Part shown: one piece after another, positions 43,905-55,690 of the stretch
Position numbering within the stretch: position 1 is the first letter of the stretch
Layout of the letters: each line of letters starts with the position of its first letter
NCBI GenBank assembly: GCA_030490835.1
Contig: CM059975.1
Location: forward strand, 3,995,579 to 4,059,578
DNA: 64,000 nucleotides
From: Annona cherimola
Taxonomy: Eukaryota > Streptophyta > Magnoliopsida > Magnoliales > Annonaceae
Reading direction: 5' to 3'
Program-made: the position numbers and the translations under genes
Notes under the pieces: model-generated
Told to the model about the DNA's origin: nothing
The model's input: only the letters and a program-made list of their open reading frames with translations
Database searches by the model: none

Positions 43905-44898
43905 TAGGGGTGCAACTTGGGCCGGGTTCAGCCCGAACCCGGCCCGCCGAACCCGAAAATATGCAGTGTTGAAACTCTAAGCTTTTCAACCCGAACCCGA
44001 TTTTTGAGCCCGAACCCGAACCCGAATTCAAATAGGACTCGGTTTCGGGTTCAGGCAAGCCCGAACCCTGTAAACCCGAACCCGAATTTGCATTTATATA
44101 AAATATATAATTTATATTATAATAATAATATATAATAATAATAATATATAATAATAATAATATATTGTAATAATAATATATTATAATAATAACATATTAC
44201 TTATGGATGGATGATGGACAACAGGAGTACGGCATGGCAGGCATGGATAGCTCATCGCTGAGACAATCTAACATCTTAAGTGATTTCAACAAAATACTTA
44301 TTCCCAATTTACATTACGATATAGGTCCAACAGTTTTTTTTAAAAAAATTACTCTTCACGCCTTTTCTACTGAAGCCTTTTGACCAACGAAATCCTATGA
44401 TACTAGATATTAAATTTTTTTGAGATCTTTTTTTCCAACAGGAAAATTTATGAGAACTTTAAAATTATAGTTGTAAAATAAGCTTAAAACAATAGAGGAG
44501 TAAAAAAATACAATTAATGATTAATAATACAATTTTATTGACAACGTTTACACATAATTCATATTCTACTTGATACAAAGAGAATGCTCAAAACAAGTTT
44601 CTTTCTTTCTACTCTTAAGCGGTATTTGAATTTTTCTTAATTTCATACAATAAATTGTTTTTAAAACTTTTTTATATAATAGATTTGTGATAAAAAATTA
44701 TATATAAGATGAGTAACAAAGACATATTAATAGAAGATGTCAACCCGAAACTCAACCCGAGCCCGAATTTCAAACATAGGGTTAGGGTTGAGGTTTACAA
44801 ATAGGGTTAGGGTTAGGGTTAGGGTTGAAGTTTTACAAATAGGGTTAGGGTTAGGGTTGAGGTGAACCCGAGTTTCATGAGCCCGAGTTGCACCCCTA
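43905..44898 (+). mobile_element. Ds-like hAT element, 994 bp
   Basis: Same termini as 28894-30515 (TAGGGGTGCAACTTGGGCC; GAGTTGCACCCCTA), flanked by the perfect 8-bp duplication CCCAGACT (43897-43904 and 44899-44906). The GC-rich leader-like block and the putative transposase start are deleted, leaving (AAT)n at about 44110-44195 and the right subterminal GGGTTA repeats at 44775-44860. Non-coding. Confidence 0.95.
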
Positions 44899-44906
44899 CC
44901 CAGACT

Positions 44907-46912
44907 GAACGCTTAAAGTTTTTTTTTTCCTCCCTTTTTTTTCTTTTTTCTTTTTTTTTTGGATCTTGAACGCCTAAAGACTGAAATGGGTTGCATTGGG
45001 AGCGATTTATATGCGACGGGTGCAGAGGAGCATCTAGGCGGAGTTAACTAGATAACAGTCAGATTCAATAATCAAGTTTTTGGTAATTAATAATGACGAT
45101 AATGATAATAATAATAATAATAATAATATTTTACTGGTGTCAAAGCACGTTCACGGAACTGCGAGCACAGCAAAGGACAGTTTGTCTCCAGCCACGATGG
45201 AACAAATTCCTCAAAATTCCATATTTGCCATATATAGACATCTTGGTAATTGGTTAGCCATCAGGATTTTAATTTTGGTTATCGTTAAAAAAGAGGATGT
45301 TAAATTTGGCCCTTTTCATATAAATTCTGGAATGTGGGTTGTCCGATGTAATTAATATTAATCTTGATCTGTAATCTCAGTGGCAACGCAGCCGCGGGCA
45401 ATACGTGGCAAGACAGGATTCGTCCCACATGTCGCGACGTGATTCTCTGGGAGATCAGCTGCGATGTCGGGCCGGGGCCTATCGCACCAGGCATACCGAA
45501 AACATATGCCACGTGCCTTCCTTGTATTATGTCATTGCGGGAGCTGAAGCGGGGTTCAGCCGATGTATCGGCCCAAAAAATATTTAAAAAATTCGTTTTA
45601 CATAAACGTACGGGTCTCATACTCCCATCTAAATCATTTATCATAGTATATTTTTATATTATTTTTATTTTTACATCTTTCATATTTTTAAAAATTAAAA
45701 ACAGATACAACACATATTTCCGTGCTTATTTTAAATTTCAAAAATGAAAAATAAAAAATGTAAATTTAGTATGAAAGCCAAAATTATGGGTGCAAAAAGG
45801 GAGGCCAAAATTTTTCCTCCATGGCCTACATAACTTTTTTTTTTTTTTTAATAATGCCTGCCTAACATTTAGTTATGGGGGTGCCGATATTATGAGGCCA
45901 AAACTTTTTCCCCATAAATTTGAGGGCCCCGCCTAAATGTTGGAGACTTGGGTCAAAAAAGGGTGCATGCATTTCTCAGAACGTATCTAAGGGAAAGGGC
46001 GATGAGGTTCTAACGCAAGATTCCAGGATTCCCCGTGCACTTGGACGCTCTCTTTCTCTCTCTCTCCTAAAGGATTCCCCGTTTGCTTGGATTTAATTGG
46101 CTTTGTAACCAATCTCTCCCTCACACGTGGCTTTAATATTCTCGGGACCCGAACGTTATCCTCGAATGGAATCATCGAATTACCTAAAATTACTTAAAAC
46201 ACTACTAATTTTTAAAATTTCAAAATAAATATCTAAAATACTCTAAAAATGATAAAAATTTATAAACATATTAAATACATATAGATTAATAATACTATTA
46301 AATTTTTTTTTTTTAAAATAAGTTTATACAGCCGAGAGTATTAAGTACTGCATGCTACCGGTGCATGCGATGTACAGAAGTTAGCATGCTATATTGGTGA
46401 GACGGCTGTTGCAGAGGGATTCTTTATTTATATTGCTGCCGATTCTGCAGCACGTCGCGCGCGCTTGTGACGGTCCAATTGGTGGGCCCCTCACGATGGA
46501 TCTTGTTTTTTAAATCCGAATTTGGACCGTCAAAGTATATAAAAGCTTGCACGACTGCTGCTTGTTCCATGAAAATTTGGACCGTCTCACTATCATTCAT
46601 TTGCAATTGCAGCATCCAACGTCAGTCGTTGACGGCAGATCCGCAGGATGTTAATCAATGCCTGCTAAGGCAGAACACACCATATTAGCACATGATCTAC
46701 TCCGTCCATCTGGTTTGCCTACCACACTATCTCAAAAATAGCGTTGGGACATCAGAGTGCTGAAATACGTCGATTAACTTGCGGCTGGGAATCGCCATAC
46801 GATTAACAGCGTTATCTGGGGCCCATTGCGTTCGTGAAATCTGGTCCACTTGTATTGTGAGTCCCTTTCTACCCTATATCATTCTATGTGGACAAGACCC
46901 GGACAGGGACCC
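44907..46912. other. intergenic DNA with promoter-like patches
   Basis: Homopolymer T-rich run 44935-44965, (AAT)n near 45094-45128. 45360-45600 and 46380-46690 are less AT-rich. GTATATAAAAGC at 46534 resembles a TATA box with an ordinary leader-like sequence after it, but no coding frame follows. A CT-rich run lies near 46048-46068. No gene is supported. Confidence 0.4.
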
Positions 46913-47289
46913 TTATCTTATGCTCCCGGGAGCATGCAGTGTTGCATGCTCCCAAGAGCATACACTTATTTTTTAATTTTTTTTCAAAATTTTTTTTCAT
47001 AAACTTGTTAGCCCAAGTGTATTTAATCTGTGTATAAATTTTTACCATTTTTGGAGTATTTTAGATATTTATTTTTTATTTTTGGAAATCAGTGGCATTT
47101 TAGGTAATTTTAAATTACTAAAATGTCACTGATATTCAAAAATAAAAAATAAATATCTAAAAATCTCCAAAAATAGTAAAAATTGATACATACGTTAAAT
47201 ACACTTGAGCTAACAAGTTTATGAAAAACTTTTCAAAAAAAATTAAAAAAATAGGTGCATATGCCTGGGAGCATGCAACCGAAGTCCAC
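46913..47289. mobile_element. foldback MITE (GCTCCCGGGAGCATGCA ends)
   Basis: The left arm TTATGCTCCCGGGAGCATGC and right arm GCATATGCCTGGGAGCATGC bracket a long palindrome, e.g. TTTTACCATTTTTGGAGTAT on the left against TCTCCAAAAATAGTAAAAAT on the right. It is bounded by similar CCGGACAGGGACCCTTATCT and CCGGACGGACCCTTATCT strings. Confidence 0.7.
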
Positions 47290-47765
47290 CCGGACGGACC
47301 CTTATCTTATGCTCTCGGGAGCACGCAGTGTTGCATACTCCTGAGCGCATACATCTATTTTTTTATTTTTTTAAAATTTTTTTCATAAACTTGTTAGCCC
47401 AAGTGTATTTAATCTGTGTATAAATTTTTACAAATTTTGAAATATTTTACCATTTTTAAATTACTAAAATGCCACTGATTTTCAAAAATCAAAAATAAAT
47501 TTTTAAAAATCTCAAAAAATGGTAAAAATCGATACATATGTTAAAATCAGTGGCATAAAATTACCGAAAATGCCACTGATTTTTAAAAATCTAAAAAAAA
47601 TATTTAAAAGTCTCTAAAAATAGTAAAAATTGATACATATGTTAAATAAACCTAGATTAACCATTGTATGAAAAAAATTTCAAAAAAAATTAAAAAAATA
47701 GATGCAGTGCACCCGGGTACACTGAGGCTGAATGCACCCGGGTGCATGCGATTGGGTTCCCGAAC
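47290..47765. mobile_element. foldback MITE pair, adjacent copy
   Basis: Starts with the same CTTATGCTCTCGGGAGCACG as its neighbour but ends with the GAATGCACCCGGGTGCATGC / ATTGGGTTCCCG type of terminus. The centre includes a repeated AAATCAGTGGCAT/ATGCCACTGATTT block, so it looks like two foldbacks joined or nested. Confidence 0.6.
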
Positions 47766-48054
47766 TTACACCCGCATCGGATTTTCGACAAAGAATCCCC
47801 ACCGTTGCTTTCGATCGTTTAAGTCCTTGCTCCTGGGACAGGTCTAAAGTCAGATGGTGGGTTACTGCATCGGGGGTGATGAATACGGAATTTTTGTATA
47901 TAGGTAGGGAAAACGGGTAAGATGGAGTTTAGATTATAGGTCAGTTCATGTACGAATTTCAGTTCATCCCGACGAATTATACTTGATTTAGATCTTTCTC
48001 CGAAATTTTCCAGAAAGGCTGCGTCTTCGTCAACGACGTTGACTGTACAGGCAA

Positions 48055-48545
48055 GGTTGTTTTTTAGAATTTTTACAAATGTGTCTGTAAAATTTCACCA
48101 ATATTGCATTCGACTCTCTAAATTTACCAAAGTTAGAAATATGCCTATAAAATTTATATATAATTTGCAAGCATGCCAGTTCTATTATGACGCCATTAGA
48201 TTTTTTATAAAAATAATGATAATGTCCTTTAAGCCAAGTATTACACTTGTAATTTTTGCAATTATTATAAGCATATTTTGTAAAATAATCTAAAATAATA
48301 ATATGTATAAAAATATATAAAATAATAAAATAGCAAATATATCTACAATAGTTGGAAATATTGCAAGAGTACTACTTGATTTAAAGAGCATTTTCGTCAT
48401 GTTATAAAAAATTAACGGCATCCTAACGGAAAAGGCGTGCTTGCAAATTTATGCAAACTTTGAGAGTGTATTTTAATTTCAGCAAATTTTGAAATACAGA
48501 TGCAACATTAGTTAGAATTTGTAGACGTATTTACAAAAATCTATT
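48055..48545. mobile_element. foldback MITE (ACAAATGTGTCTGTAAAATT family)
   Basis: Second copy of the family at 17945-18400: left arm TTTTACAAATGTGTCTGTAA, right arm TAGACGTATTTACAAAAATC; shared internal CCTTTAAGCCAAGTATTACA. Confidence 0.7.
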
Positions 48546-49146
48546 TTTCTTTCATAGAATCGTATGAGAGGAAGACCATATACCGGGAGGCATAATAACG
48601 TTCTTCATACACGAGGCATAACAACTTCAATGTACCTATACTTTCCTACCATAGCACTTTTTATGCATTCTTATTTTAACCATTTAATTATCTAAGTATT
48701 GATGTTTATCATGTGCAATTGTTCTGCAATTGTAATATTGGATGGAAAATTTTCTCCTATTTATGCGCAGAAGCACTCAAGTTCGTAGATTTTTGTATTT
48801 TTTCACTTTTAAGTTTATTTCCTTAGGATGAATTAATGCTCATTTCAGGACGTGAGTGTAACTTTCCCGGCTTTGAAGTCTATTTAATTAAAAAAAAGTT
48901 TTATATACTTTGGAAAAATCCTTAAACCATTAATTTACAATTATAAAAGGACCAAAATGACTTTTCGAGTAGTAATACAAGTTAAATAACTCAATGAGGG
49001 TTTAAAACATTCTTTTATTCCAAAAAATATAAATTGATCCACATGCATGGCACGTACAATTCGACGAACGGTATCAATCCGCCTTTTGCACGTTGAGGCA
49101 CATAGAATTTTTACGGCAACGGTCCAGCCTATCTCCGTCTGCTGTA
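48546..49146. other. intergenic DNA, no gene seen
   Basis: AT-rich, no recognisable element or frame. A slightly GC-richer patch lies at 49060-49140. Confidence 0.45.
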
Positions 49147-49411
49147 GGGATAATCAAAATTTTTCAATCTAAAACTTTTCACTCTCCGTAACTACTCTAT
49201 TTTTTAATTATTTTTTCACATTTTTCTATACAAACTATCTTACTTTTCAATCATTTTTACACAACTATCTATACAACTAACTTATCTATTTTAATTTTAT
49301 TTTCTTTACTTCTCATCATTACTCCTATTATATTATATCATTTTCTATCAATGTGACAACTTCTACCTCAAAAACTTTTCATCAAAAGTTTTACCCTAAC
49401 CAAACACACCC
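49147..49411. mobile_element. Tourist-like MITE, 5' part lost
   Basis: The right end ACCAAACACACCC and interior (ACTTTTCATCAAAAGTTTTA) match the family. The left terminus is shortened to GGGATAATCAAAAT, so the target duplication is unclear. Confidence 0.65.
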
Positions 49412-49589
49412 TGAAAGTTGAAACTTTTTTTTTCCCTTTCCTTCTTTCCTAAGGGGATGGTATTCGAAAGTAGAAGACCTCGTTTCATGCAACGAATGCT
49501 GCAGTGAGGGTAGCACACGACACAAACGACAATTTTCTAATTTGATATAAAAAAAACCGCCCTATTTATAACTGAGTAGTGATTATGTC

Positions 49590-49950
49590 AGGTTAGGCTA
49601 AGCAAATACACCGCTTAGCCTATATCAAAAAACTTATTTGAAAATAATTTTTTTTGTTTACTTTTTTTCATACACTTGTTTACCAAATTTTATCATTTTT
49701 GGATATGTTTATATATATATATATATCTTTTAGATTCTTAAACATCTATCTATATATATGTATTTAAAATATTCTTATTTTAAAAAACCTAAAAAATATA
49801 CGCATCTAAAAATGGTAAAACTTGATTTTTATGTTAAATACACTTAAATAAACAAGTGTATAAAAAAAGAAAAAAAAAGTTATTATAAATGTGTTTTTTG
49901 ATGTGAGCTAAACGAAAAATTTGTTTAGCCTCGGCTAACAGGATCATTCC
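49590..49950. mobile_element. foldback MITE (GCTTAGCC / GGCTAAC ends)
   Basis: Left GGCTAAGCAAATACACCGCT, right TTTAGCCTCGGCTAACAGGA with TCATTCCTC. The palindromic interior carries short (TA)n and ACACTTAAATAAACAAGTGT. Confidence 0.65.
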
Positions 49951-49969
49951 TCTTTATTAATTTGGAGGA

Positions 49970-50175
49970 GTGATCTTGTTAGCCCGGACTAAGTAAATGT
50001 CTCGCTTAGCCCACTTTAAAAGATTCATTTACCACATTTTTTAATTTTTTCTTTATATATTTGTTTTTTAAGTGTATTTAACATATACATTAAGTTTTAT
50101 CATTTTTAGATATATATATATATATCTTTTTTTGAGATTTTTAAACATCTATATGTATATATATTATTTAAAATA
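49970..50175. mobile_element. truncated foldback MITE
   Basis: Starts GGAGGAGTGATCTTGTTAGC, the complement of the preceding element's right end, and runs to roughly the palindrome centre, then stops. It sits about 20 bp from the previous copy. Confidence 0.6.
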
Positions 50176-50779
50176 CTCATATCTTTGCATACAAATATAT
50201 ATGTTTTTGAGTAAATGCGGCCCATGTACGTATTTAACTTAGATGAAACTTGATCTTCTAGTTAGATAAATAATATTAAATACAATAAATAAATTAAATT
50301 TTACATTAATCATCGACATTTAAAATTTAAAAGATTATATGAAATCGTTTTTATGTAATTAGGATACATAGAAGTGGAGTCCACTTGGATAGTGTGTATA
50401 CTAACATTAGGTTTTGTTTGGCTAAGAAGCAATTATTAGGAATATTTTATGCTTGCTTTTAGATTTAACAATTGAAATATTCATATTAATAGTAATAGCA
50501 ACAATAAAATGTTTGAATTAGTTTATTAATTTGACATAGATCCACTACAACAAATGTCAATAAAACTATTGAATTAATTAGTTTATTAATTTGACATTAA
50601 CTCAAAGTAAGCCATTAATAAAGATGGACTACAATAAATGTTAATAAATACAACCAACTTTTTAGCTACATATAAATTAAAATAAATTATATATATTAAT
50701 TTACTTGTGAATACTTATTTGACAATAAATATTTGGTTATCTAAGGGTAGTGGTATACAGTCTAATATAATCAATTTTA
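50176..50779. other. AT-rich intergenic DNA
   Basis: Contains CCACTACAACAAATGTCAA near 50551, resembling the CACTACAA ends of CACTA transposons, but no partner end was found. No gene. Confidence 0.4.
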
Positions 50780-51065
50780 GGGTGTGTTTGGCAATTTAGA
50801 GAAAATGAAAAGTTAAAACTTTTCGATATAAAATTTTTCACTTTCCACAATTATCATATTTTTTAATTACTTTTTCATATTTTCCTATACAACTATCCTA
50901 CTTTTCAATCATTTTTACACAACTATTTACACAACTAACCTATCTATTTTAATTTTATCCTTTTTACTACTCATCATTACCCCTATCATATCACATCACA
51001 TCATTTGACAATTTATACTCTAAAAAACTTTTCATTAAAAGTTTTATTCATTACCAAACACATCC
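50780..51065. mobile_element. Tourist-like MITE with TTA duplication
   Basis: 286 bp, ends GGGTGTGTTTGGCAATTTA and TTACCAAACACATCC, flanked by TTA (50777-50779 and 51066-51068). TWA is the PIF/Harbinger target. Good reference copy for this family. Confidence 0.88.
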
Positions 51066-51068
51066 TTA

Positions 51069-52655
51069 ATATCATTTCTAACCAAATGTCACATTATCTG
51101 TAGCTATATATAATTTGGAGTATCCATCTAATGCTCCTGAGAGAAATGGGCTTCAACGCTCTTGCTCTGAGTCACTATACTTATTTAGATGTGGGTCTAA
51201 GCATGAAATTTATATAAGTATAAAAATTTTTATTTCTGGACTATTCGGCATGTGAAAATTTTTTACATTTTCAAAATTCAACAAAAGTAGTTAAAACTGT
51301 CCAAAAATAAAGATTTTACACATGTATATAAAGTTCATGCTCGAGCCCACATATGAATGTCAAAAATTTTAAAAAAATTAAAGCAGGTTATGCGCCCGAG
51401 TATATTGGATCGGGCTTCTTATGTTTGGCTGTAAATAGCGATAATTTTTTAGTTAAAATAATATCAAAATATAGCTGCTTATAATCAAGTGCAAACAAAA
51501 TTGAAATTTGGTTGTAGAAATATGAGCTTCATATATATATATATATGTATATAATTGTGGTGGTTTTGAAGAAATTTTTCCCAATTGCTAACATACTCGT
51601 AAATCTTATTCATATTTGGATTCTTAATATTAGATTCCATCCCATCACAGAGCACCGGAAAGGCCGACAAATTTTCCATTAAAAAAAGCTCCAATCATTA
51701 AATTCAGAAACAATATTTTTAAAAGCCTTTAAAAAATACATTCTATTCTCTGTGAAAGCTCCACTGGGCAAACAGTATTGAATTATCTTTTACTAGAAGC
51801 ATGTCATAATATATTAGCACTAACACAATCATGAAAACCAATGATCTATTTAACCTTTCATTTTTATAATTTAAGGGTTTCTCTAAAATAATATAGTATA
51901 AATAAGAATCCATGGGAATCCTAGCTAATCTAATCCATATAAAAAAGTATGTCGGAATGAGTGAATATTTTCAACCTCTATCGAAATGGAACCTTAAAGT
52001 GAGAAATTATACATAAAATAGATAGGAAGTAAGGGCAGGATTTGAGAATTTTTACATTTATTATAAAGAACGTGCCACGTTAAGCTAACCCAATGTACCT
52101 GTCAACATTAACGAATTTCTGGCCAGGTATTTCACTTGCCTCGTCTTCTCTTATCCACCCAGCGTGAGTCAGTCGTGTTAATTAAGTGCTTTCCAATTAC
52201 TACTCTCATTGGTAGGCCACCCAAGGGTGGAAATTAAGGTTTGTTGACAAGTGACTCGCCCTCGATCTGCCTATTGTCGGCGGGGTAAAATCAAGATTTT
52301 TATTACTTGGAATAGACATGACTCATGAGTGAGTGGTAACTTTTTACCTAAATTCAAAAATAAGATGAAGATGGGTCAACCATATCCAAAGAATTTCTAT
52401 CTCTTGTGCATATATTCGTTTATTAAAAATTATAAATATATGTTTAGATATAGTTTTCATTTTCCTTTGAGATTCTCATATTATTTAACTATCTTCTACT
52501 TTAATTTGAAAAATTACGTCTTAAATAATTAATATGTTCTTTGATATGAATGAGTACTTACACTAAATAAATATTTAAAAACTAACAAAATTCAGAATTA
52601 ACCTAAATTGTCAACTTATAATATTTTTTTTGTGTTACCCAGCTTGAATGGCCAA
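51069..52655. other. upstream intergenic DNA, no gene seen
   Basis: A foldback remnant near 51200-51420 ends in GCGCCCGAGTATATTGGATC. The rest is AT-rich. No coding frame is supported. Confidence 0.45.
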
Positions 52656-52797
52656 GCACCTCATAGGGATGTGGACCTCCCATTTACGCTAGTCTACACA
52701 TACATCAACCCTTAGTCATCCAAGCAGTTATGTCAAGCTGTGAGGAGGGTCCACCTCGTAGGGATGTGGACCACCCATTTGCGCTAGTCTACATATT
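52656..52797. repeat. direct repeat upstream of the receptor kinase
   Basis: A 46-bp sequence (CACCTC(A/G)TAGGGATGTGG and following, ending GCGCTAGTCTACA-like) occurs at about 52657 and 52752, 95 bp apart. It lies 110-250 bp before the receptor-kinase ATG, in its presumed promoter or leader. Confidence 0.7.
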
Positions 52798-52905
52798 AAA
52801 AGCACGCTGCGAGAATGTGAGGAGGCCGTCGTGGTAATAAAATTTTTTTATTTTTTATTTTTTATTTTTATAGGAGGGTCGGGACGAGCTCGGGAGGCAG
52901 GAGAG

Positions 52906-55690
52906 ATGGCTATTCACATTTCATTCAGGAATTCGCTGCTCCTTCTCTCCCTTCTCCTCCGCAGCTGCCACGCCGTCGACACCATCTCCCCTTCGCAACC
53001 CCTCAAAGACGGCCAGACCCTCGTCTCCACCGCCGGCAACTATGAGTTCGGGTTCTTCACCCCCGGCAAGTCATCCTTCCGCTACGTCGGCATCTGGTAC
53101 AAGAAGGCGCCGCAGGAGAATCAGTACGTCTGGGTGGCCAACAGAGAAGATCCGCTCCACAACAATACAGGAGTCGTCTCCCTCGGCAGCGACGGGAACC
53201 TGGAGATTACCATGGCAGGTCAGCTGGTTTTTCAGGTCACGAACGCGTCGGCGGCAGCGAGGAATTCCACTACCGCGACGCTTCTCGATTCGGGGAATCT
53301 CGTCCTGAAGGATGCGCAGGGTAATTGGCTTTGGCAGAGCTTCGAGTACCCGACGCACACTATGCTGCCCGGCATGAAGCTGGGGCTGAATCGGAAAACG
53401 GGCCATATCCGCGTCATCACCTCCTGGAAGTTCGACGACGATCCGGCCACCGGCGACTACGAACTCCGGCTGGACCCGAACGGTTCGCCTCAGCTCTTCC
53501 TCTATAACGGAGAAACGCCGATATGGCGAAGCGGGCCTTGGAATGGATTACGCTTCAGCGGCCTGCCGCTGATGAATCATCAGACCGTCGTCGCTTACCA
53601 TTTCACGATCGATAGTGAGGGGATTTACTATTCTTACGATCTGAACAACAATTCGGTCTTCTCTCGGTTGATCTTGGACAGCACCGGCGAGCTTCGGAGA
53701 CAGACGTGGGGCGACGGGACGCCAAGGTGGACGCCGTTTTGGCGAGTCCCCGACGATCAGTGCGACGTGTTTGCCAAGTGCGGGACGTTCAGCAGCTGCG
53801 ACATGAACAGGGTGCTGATGTGCGAGTGCTTGCAAGGCTTCCGGCCCAAGCAAGCGCGGGAGTGGAATTTGTGGGATTGGTCGGGCGGGTGTGTTCGACG
53901 GCGGGCATTGAGTTGCGGGAAGGGAGACGGATTCCTCAGGCTGGAAAACGTGAAATTGCCCGATACGAAGGCGGCTCAGATAGTCCCGTTTTCGAGCCTC
54001 CGGGAGTGCAGAGATGAGTGCTTGAAGAACTGCTCGTGCGCTGCTTATGCTGGTTCCGATATTCAGAAGTGGGATGGAAAATGCTTGTTTTGGTATGGAG
54101 AATTGACTGATCTGAAGCAGTACACGGACGGAGGAATGGATTTGTACGTGCGTTTGGCGGCTTCCGAACTCGGTGAGTGGTTTATTCTTATATTCTCGCT
54201 TTCATTGACCTTTAGTGGCGATTCATTCGAGTGAATTGCAACAATTGAGTGGCATGGAAATGACTAGAAATGGGGGCGGAATTGTAGGGGCAAATGGTTT
54301 GTGGATCCCAGTTGGATTTTAGAATTAGGACGACTGAAGAGGGATGCATTGGACTGAATTATTGCAATTCAAATGAATCGGTTGTCATTCTAGAGATGGC
54401 CTGAGAGCTTACCCTTGGAAAAAAATGGCAAACTGAGGATGCCTTCCAATCTCTTGTACGTCCCCCGTTCCAAAATCGAGTTGTTGGAGAAGTTTAGCTT
54501 GGGCAGTAAGACAAAAACCATTAATGATGGATAGCTGTAAGGCTGTTGTAGATAGGCTTCAACTGCTGCCAGGATCTTACGTTTTGTGAGCTTTCTTGTC
54601 TCTGTTTTTTCTTTGTATGTGTGGCCGTCCGAGGAAACTCCGCCGACGCTTTGGAGTTTCATGTTGTCGTGCGCCATTTTCTTACTCGGCTTTCTTCGAA
54701 TGGCCCCACCCAATAAATGTCTCGGCACTCAGTAGTCCACCCGATGTAGAGAGAGGCAACACACGTCAGCCTAAAAACGGTGCCAAGGCAGCTGTTACCA
54801 AAAGTTCTGTGCCTAATAGGTAGTAACTCGTATCCCATGTGTCCAGGCCTATTCCGGTTGTTTGGAGGGCCATCCGTTCTCGTATGTGTTGGTCCCATCA
54901 CATTAAAGGCCTGGATCGTGGAATGTCAAACCCACACGAACTAATCACGAACAAGCTATGTGCCCTGTTTAATACGCACGGCGCCACTGCCCCCTCATTT
55001 CATGCGATTGGTGTGGCCACCATTCCTTCCCATTTCAAGGTTGGTGGGCTCTGCCGATCTAGAATATTTGCCTGTCTCAGTGATATATCACTATCCAGGG
55101 CTGCAATCATGGAATTAATGTGTTCCTAAAGCGGCTGAGCCGATGACAGGTGGTGTCACTCCAAACGTTTTCAGATGTTTCATTTTTGACTGATTGAATT
55201 GTTACTGGTGACAACAGAATCGAGCTCCAAGAGGAAAAAGCTAGTATTGATACTCGTATTCACTGTCATTCCGGTGGCGATTCTGTTATTTTGTTTCGGC
55301 TATTGCCTATGGAAGAGAAAACAGAGACAAAAAGGTAAACATAACTTTTACTCCAATTCTCTACAAAAATTAATTTCCGAACTTCTCATTTCTGAATTAA
55401 TCTAATGTCATTAATGTGGGCTGTCTTTAGTAACATGAAGCCCATTGCTACAGGTGTTTTCGTGTTTGGATTTTTTGCTAAAGAGCATGAGACTGCAATG
55501 TGCAGGAAGCGTAGGCGGGCGGTTGAGCGAGAGACGGCTAGAGAATTTTTCAAATGAGAGTGGGCTACTTGAAGAGACCGCGAAGAGCTCAGAAATGCCG
55601 CTTTTTGATCTTCTTGATGTAATGGGTGCTACAGACAACTTCTCCGACTCAAACAAGCTTGGAGAAGGTGGCTTCGGCCCTGTTTATCGG
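52906..55690 (+). CDS. G-type lectin S-receptor-like kinase, exons 1-3 (gene incomplete in window)
   Basis: Exons inferred at 52906-54172, 55218-55334 and 55506-55690, all with GT/AG borders and consistent phase. Exon 1 encodes a signal peptide (residues 1-23), the mannose-binding-type B-lectin domain (about 24-160), the S-locus glycoprotein/EGF-like region with [15 protein letters not shown] (279-293) and a PAN domain (about 336-420). Exon 2 encodes one membrane helix ([19 protein letters not shown]) with a basic stop-transfer. Exon 3 has the juxtamembrane segment and the kinase glycine loop [11 protein letters not shown]. Such receptors sit in the plasma membrane and signal through an intracellular Ser/Thr kinase. 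The start at MAIHIS puts the signal peptide first; an upstream in-frame ATG at 52831 would add an unlikely extension. Catalytic exons are not in view: intron 3 is filled by an LTR element to the window end. The gene is either a giant-intron gene or broken. Confidence 0.85.
54173..55217 (+). other. intron 1 of the receptor kinase, about 1 kb
   Basis: Starts GTGAGTGG and ends GGTGACAACAG. Open frames inside, including a 112-codon one on the minus strand, have no recognisable similarity. No transposon ends were seen. Intron 2 is 55335-55505. Confidence 0.65.

Noticed and set aside
50545..50575. CACTA transposon end
   Set aside because: The CACTACAA match is short and no inverted partner or 3-bp duplication was found.
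52831..52905. Upstream start for the receptor kinase
   Set aside because: It would add a 25-residue extension before the signal peptide. The ATG at 52906 begins a standard signal peptide.
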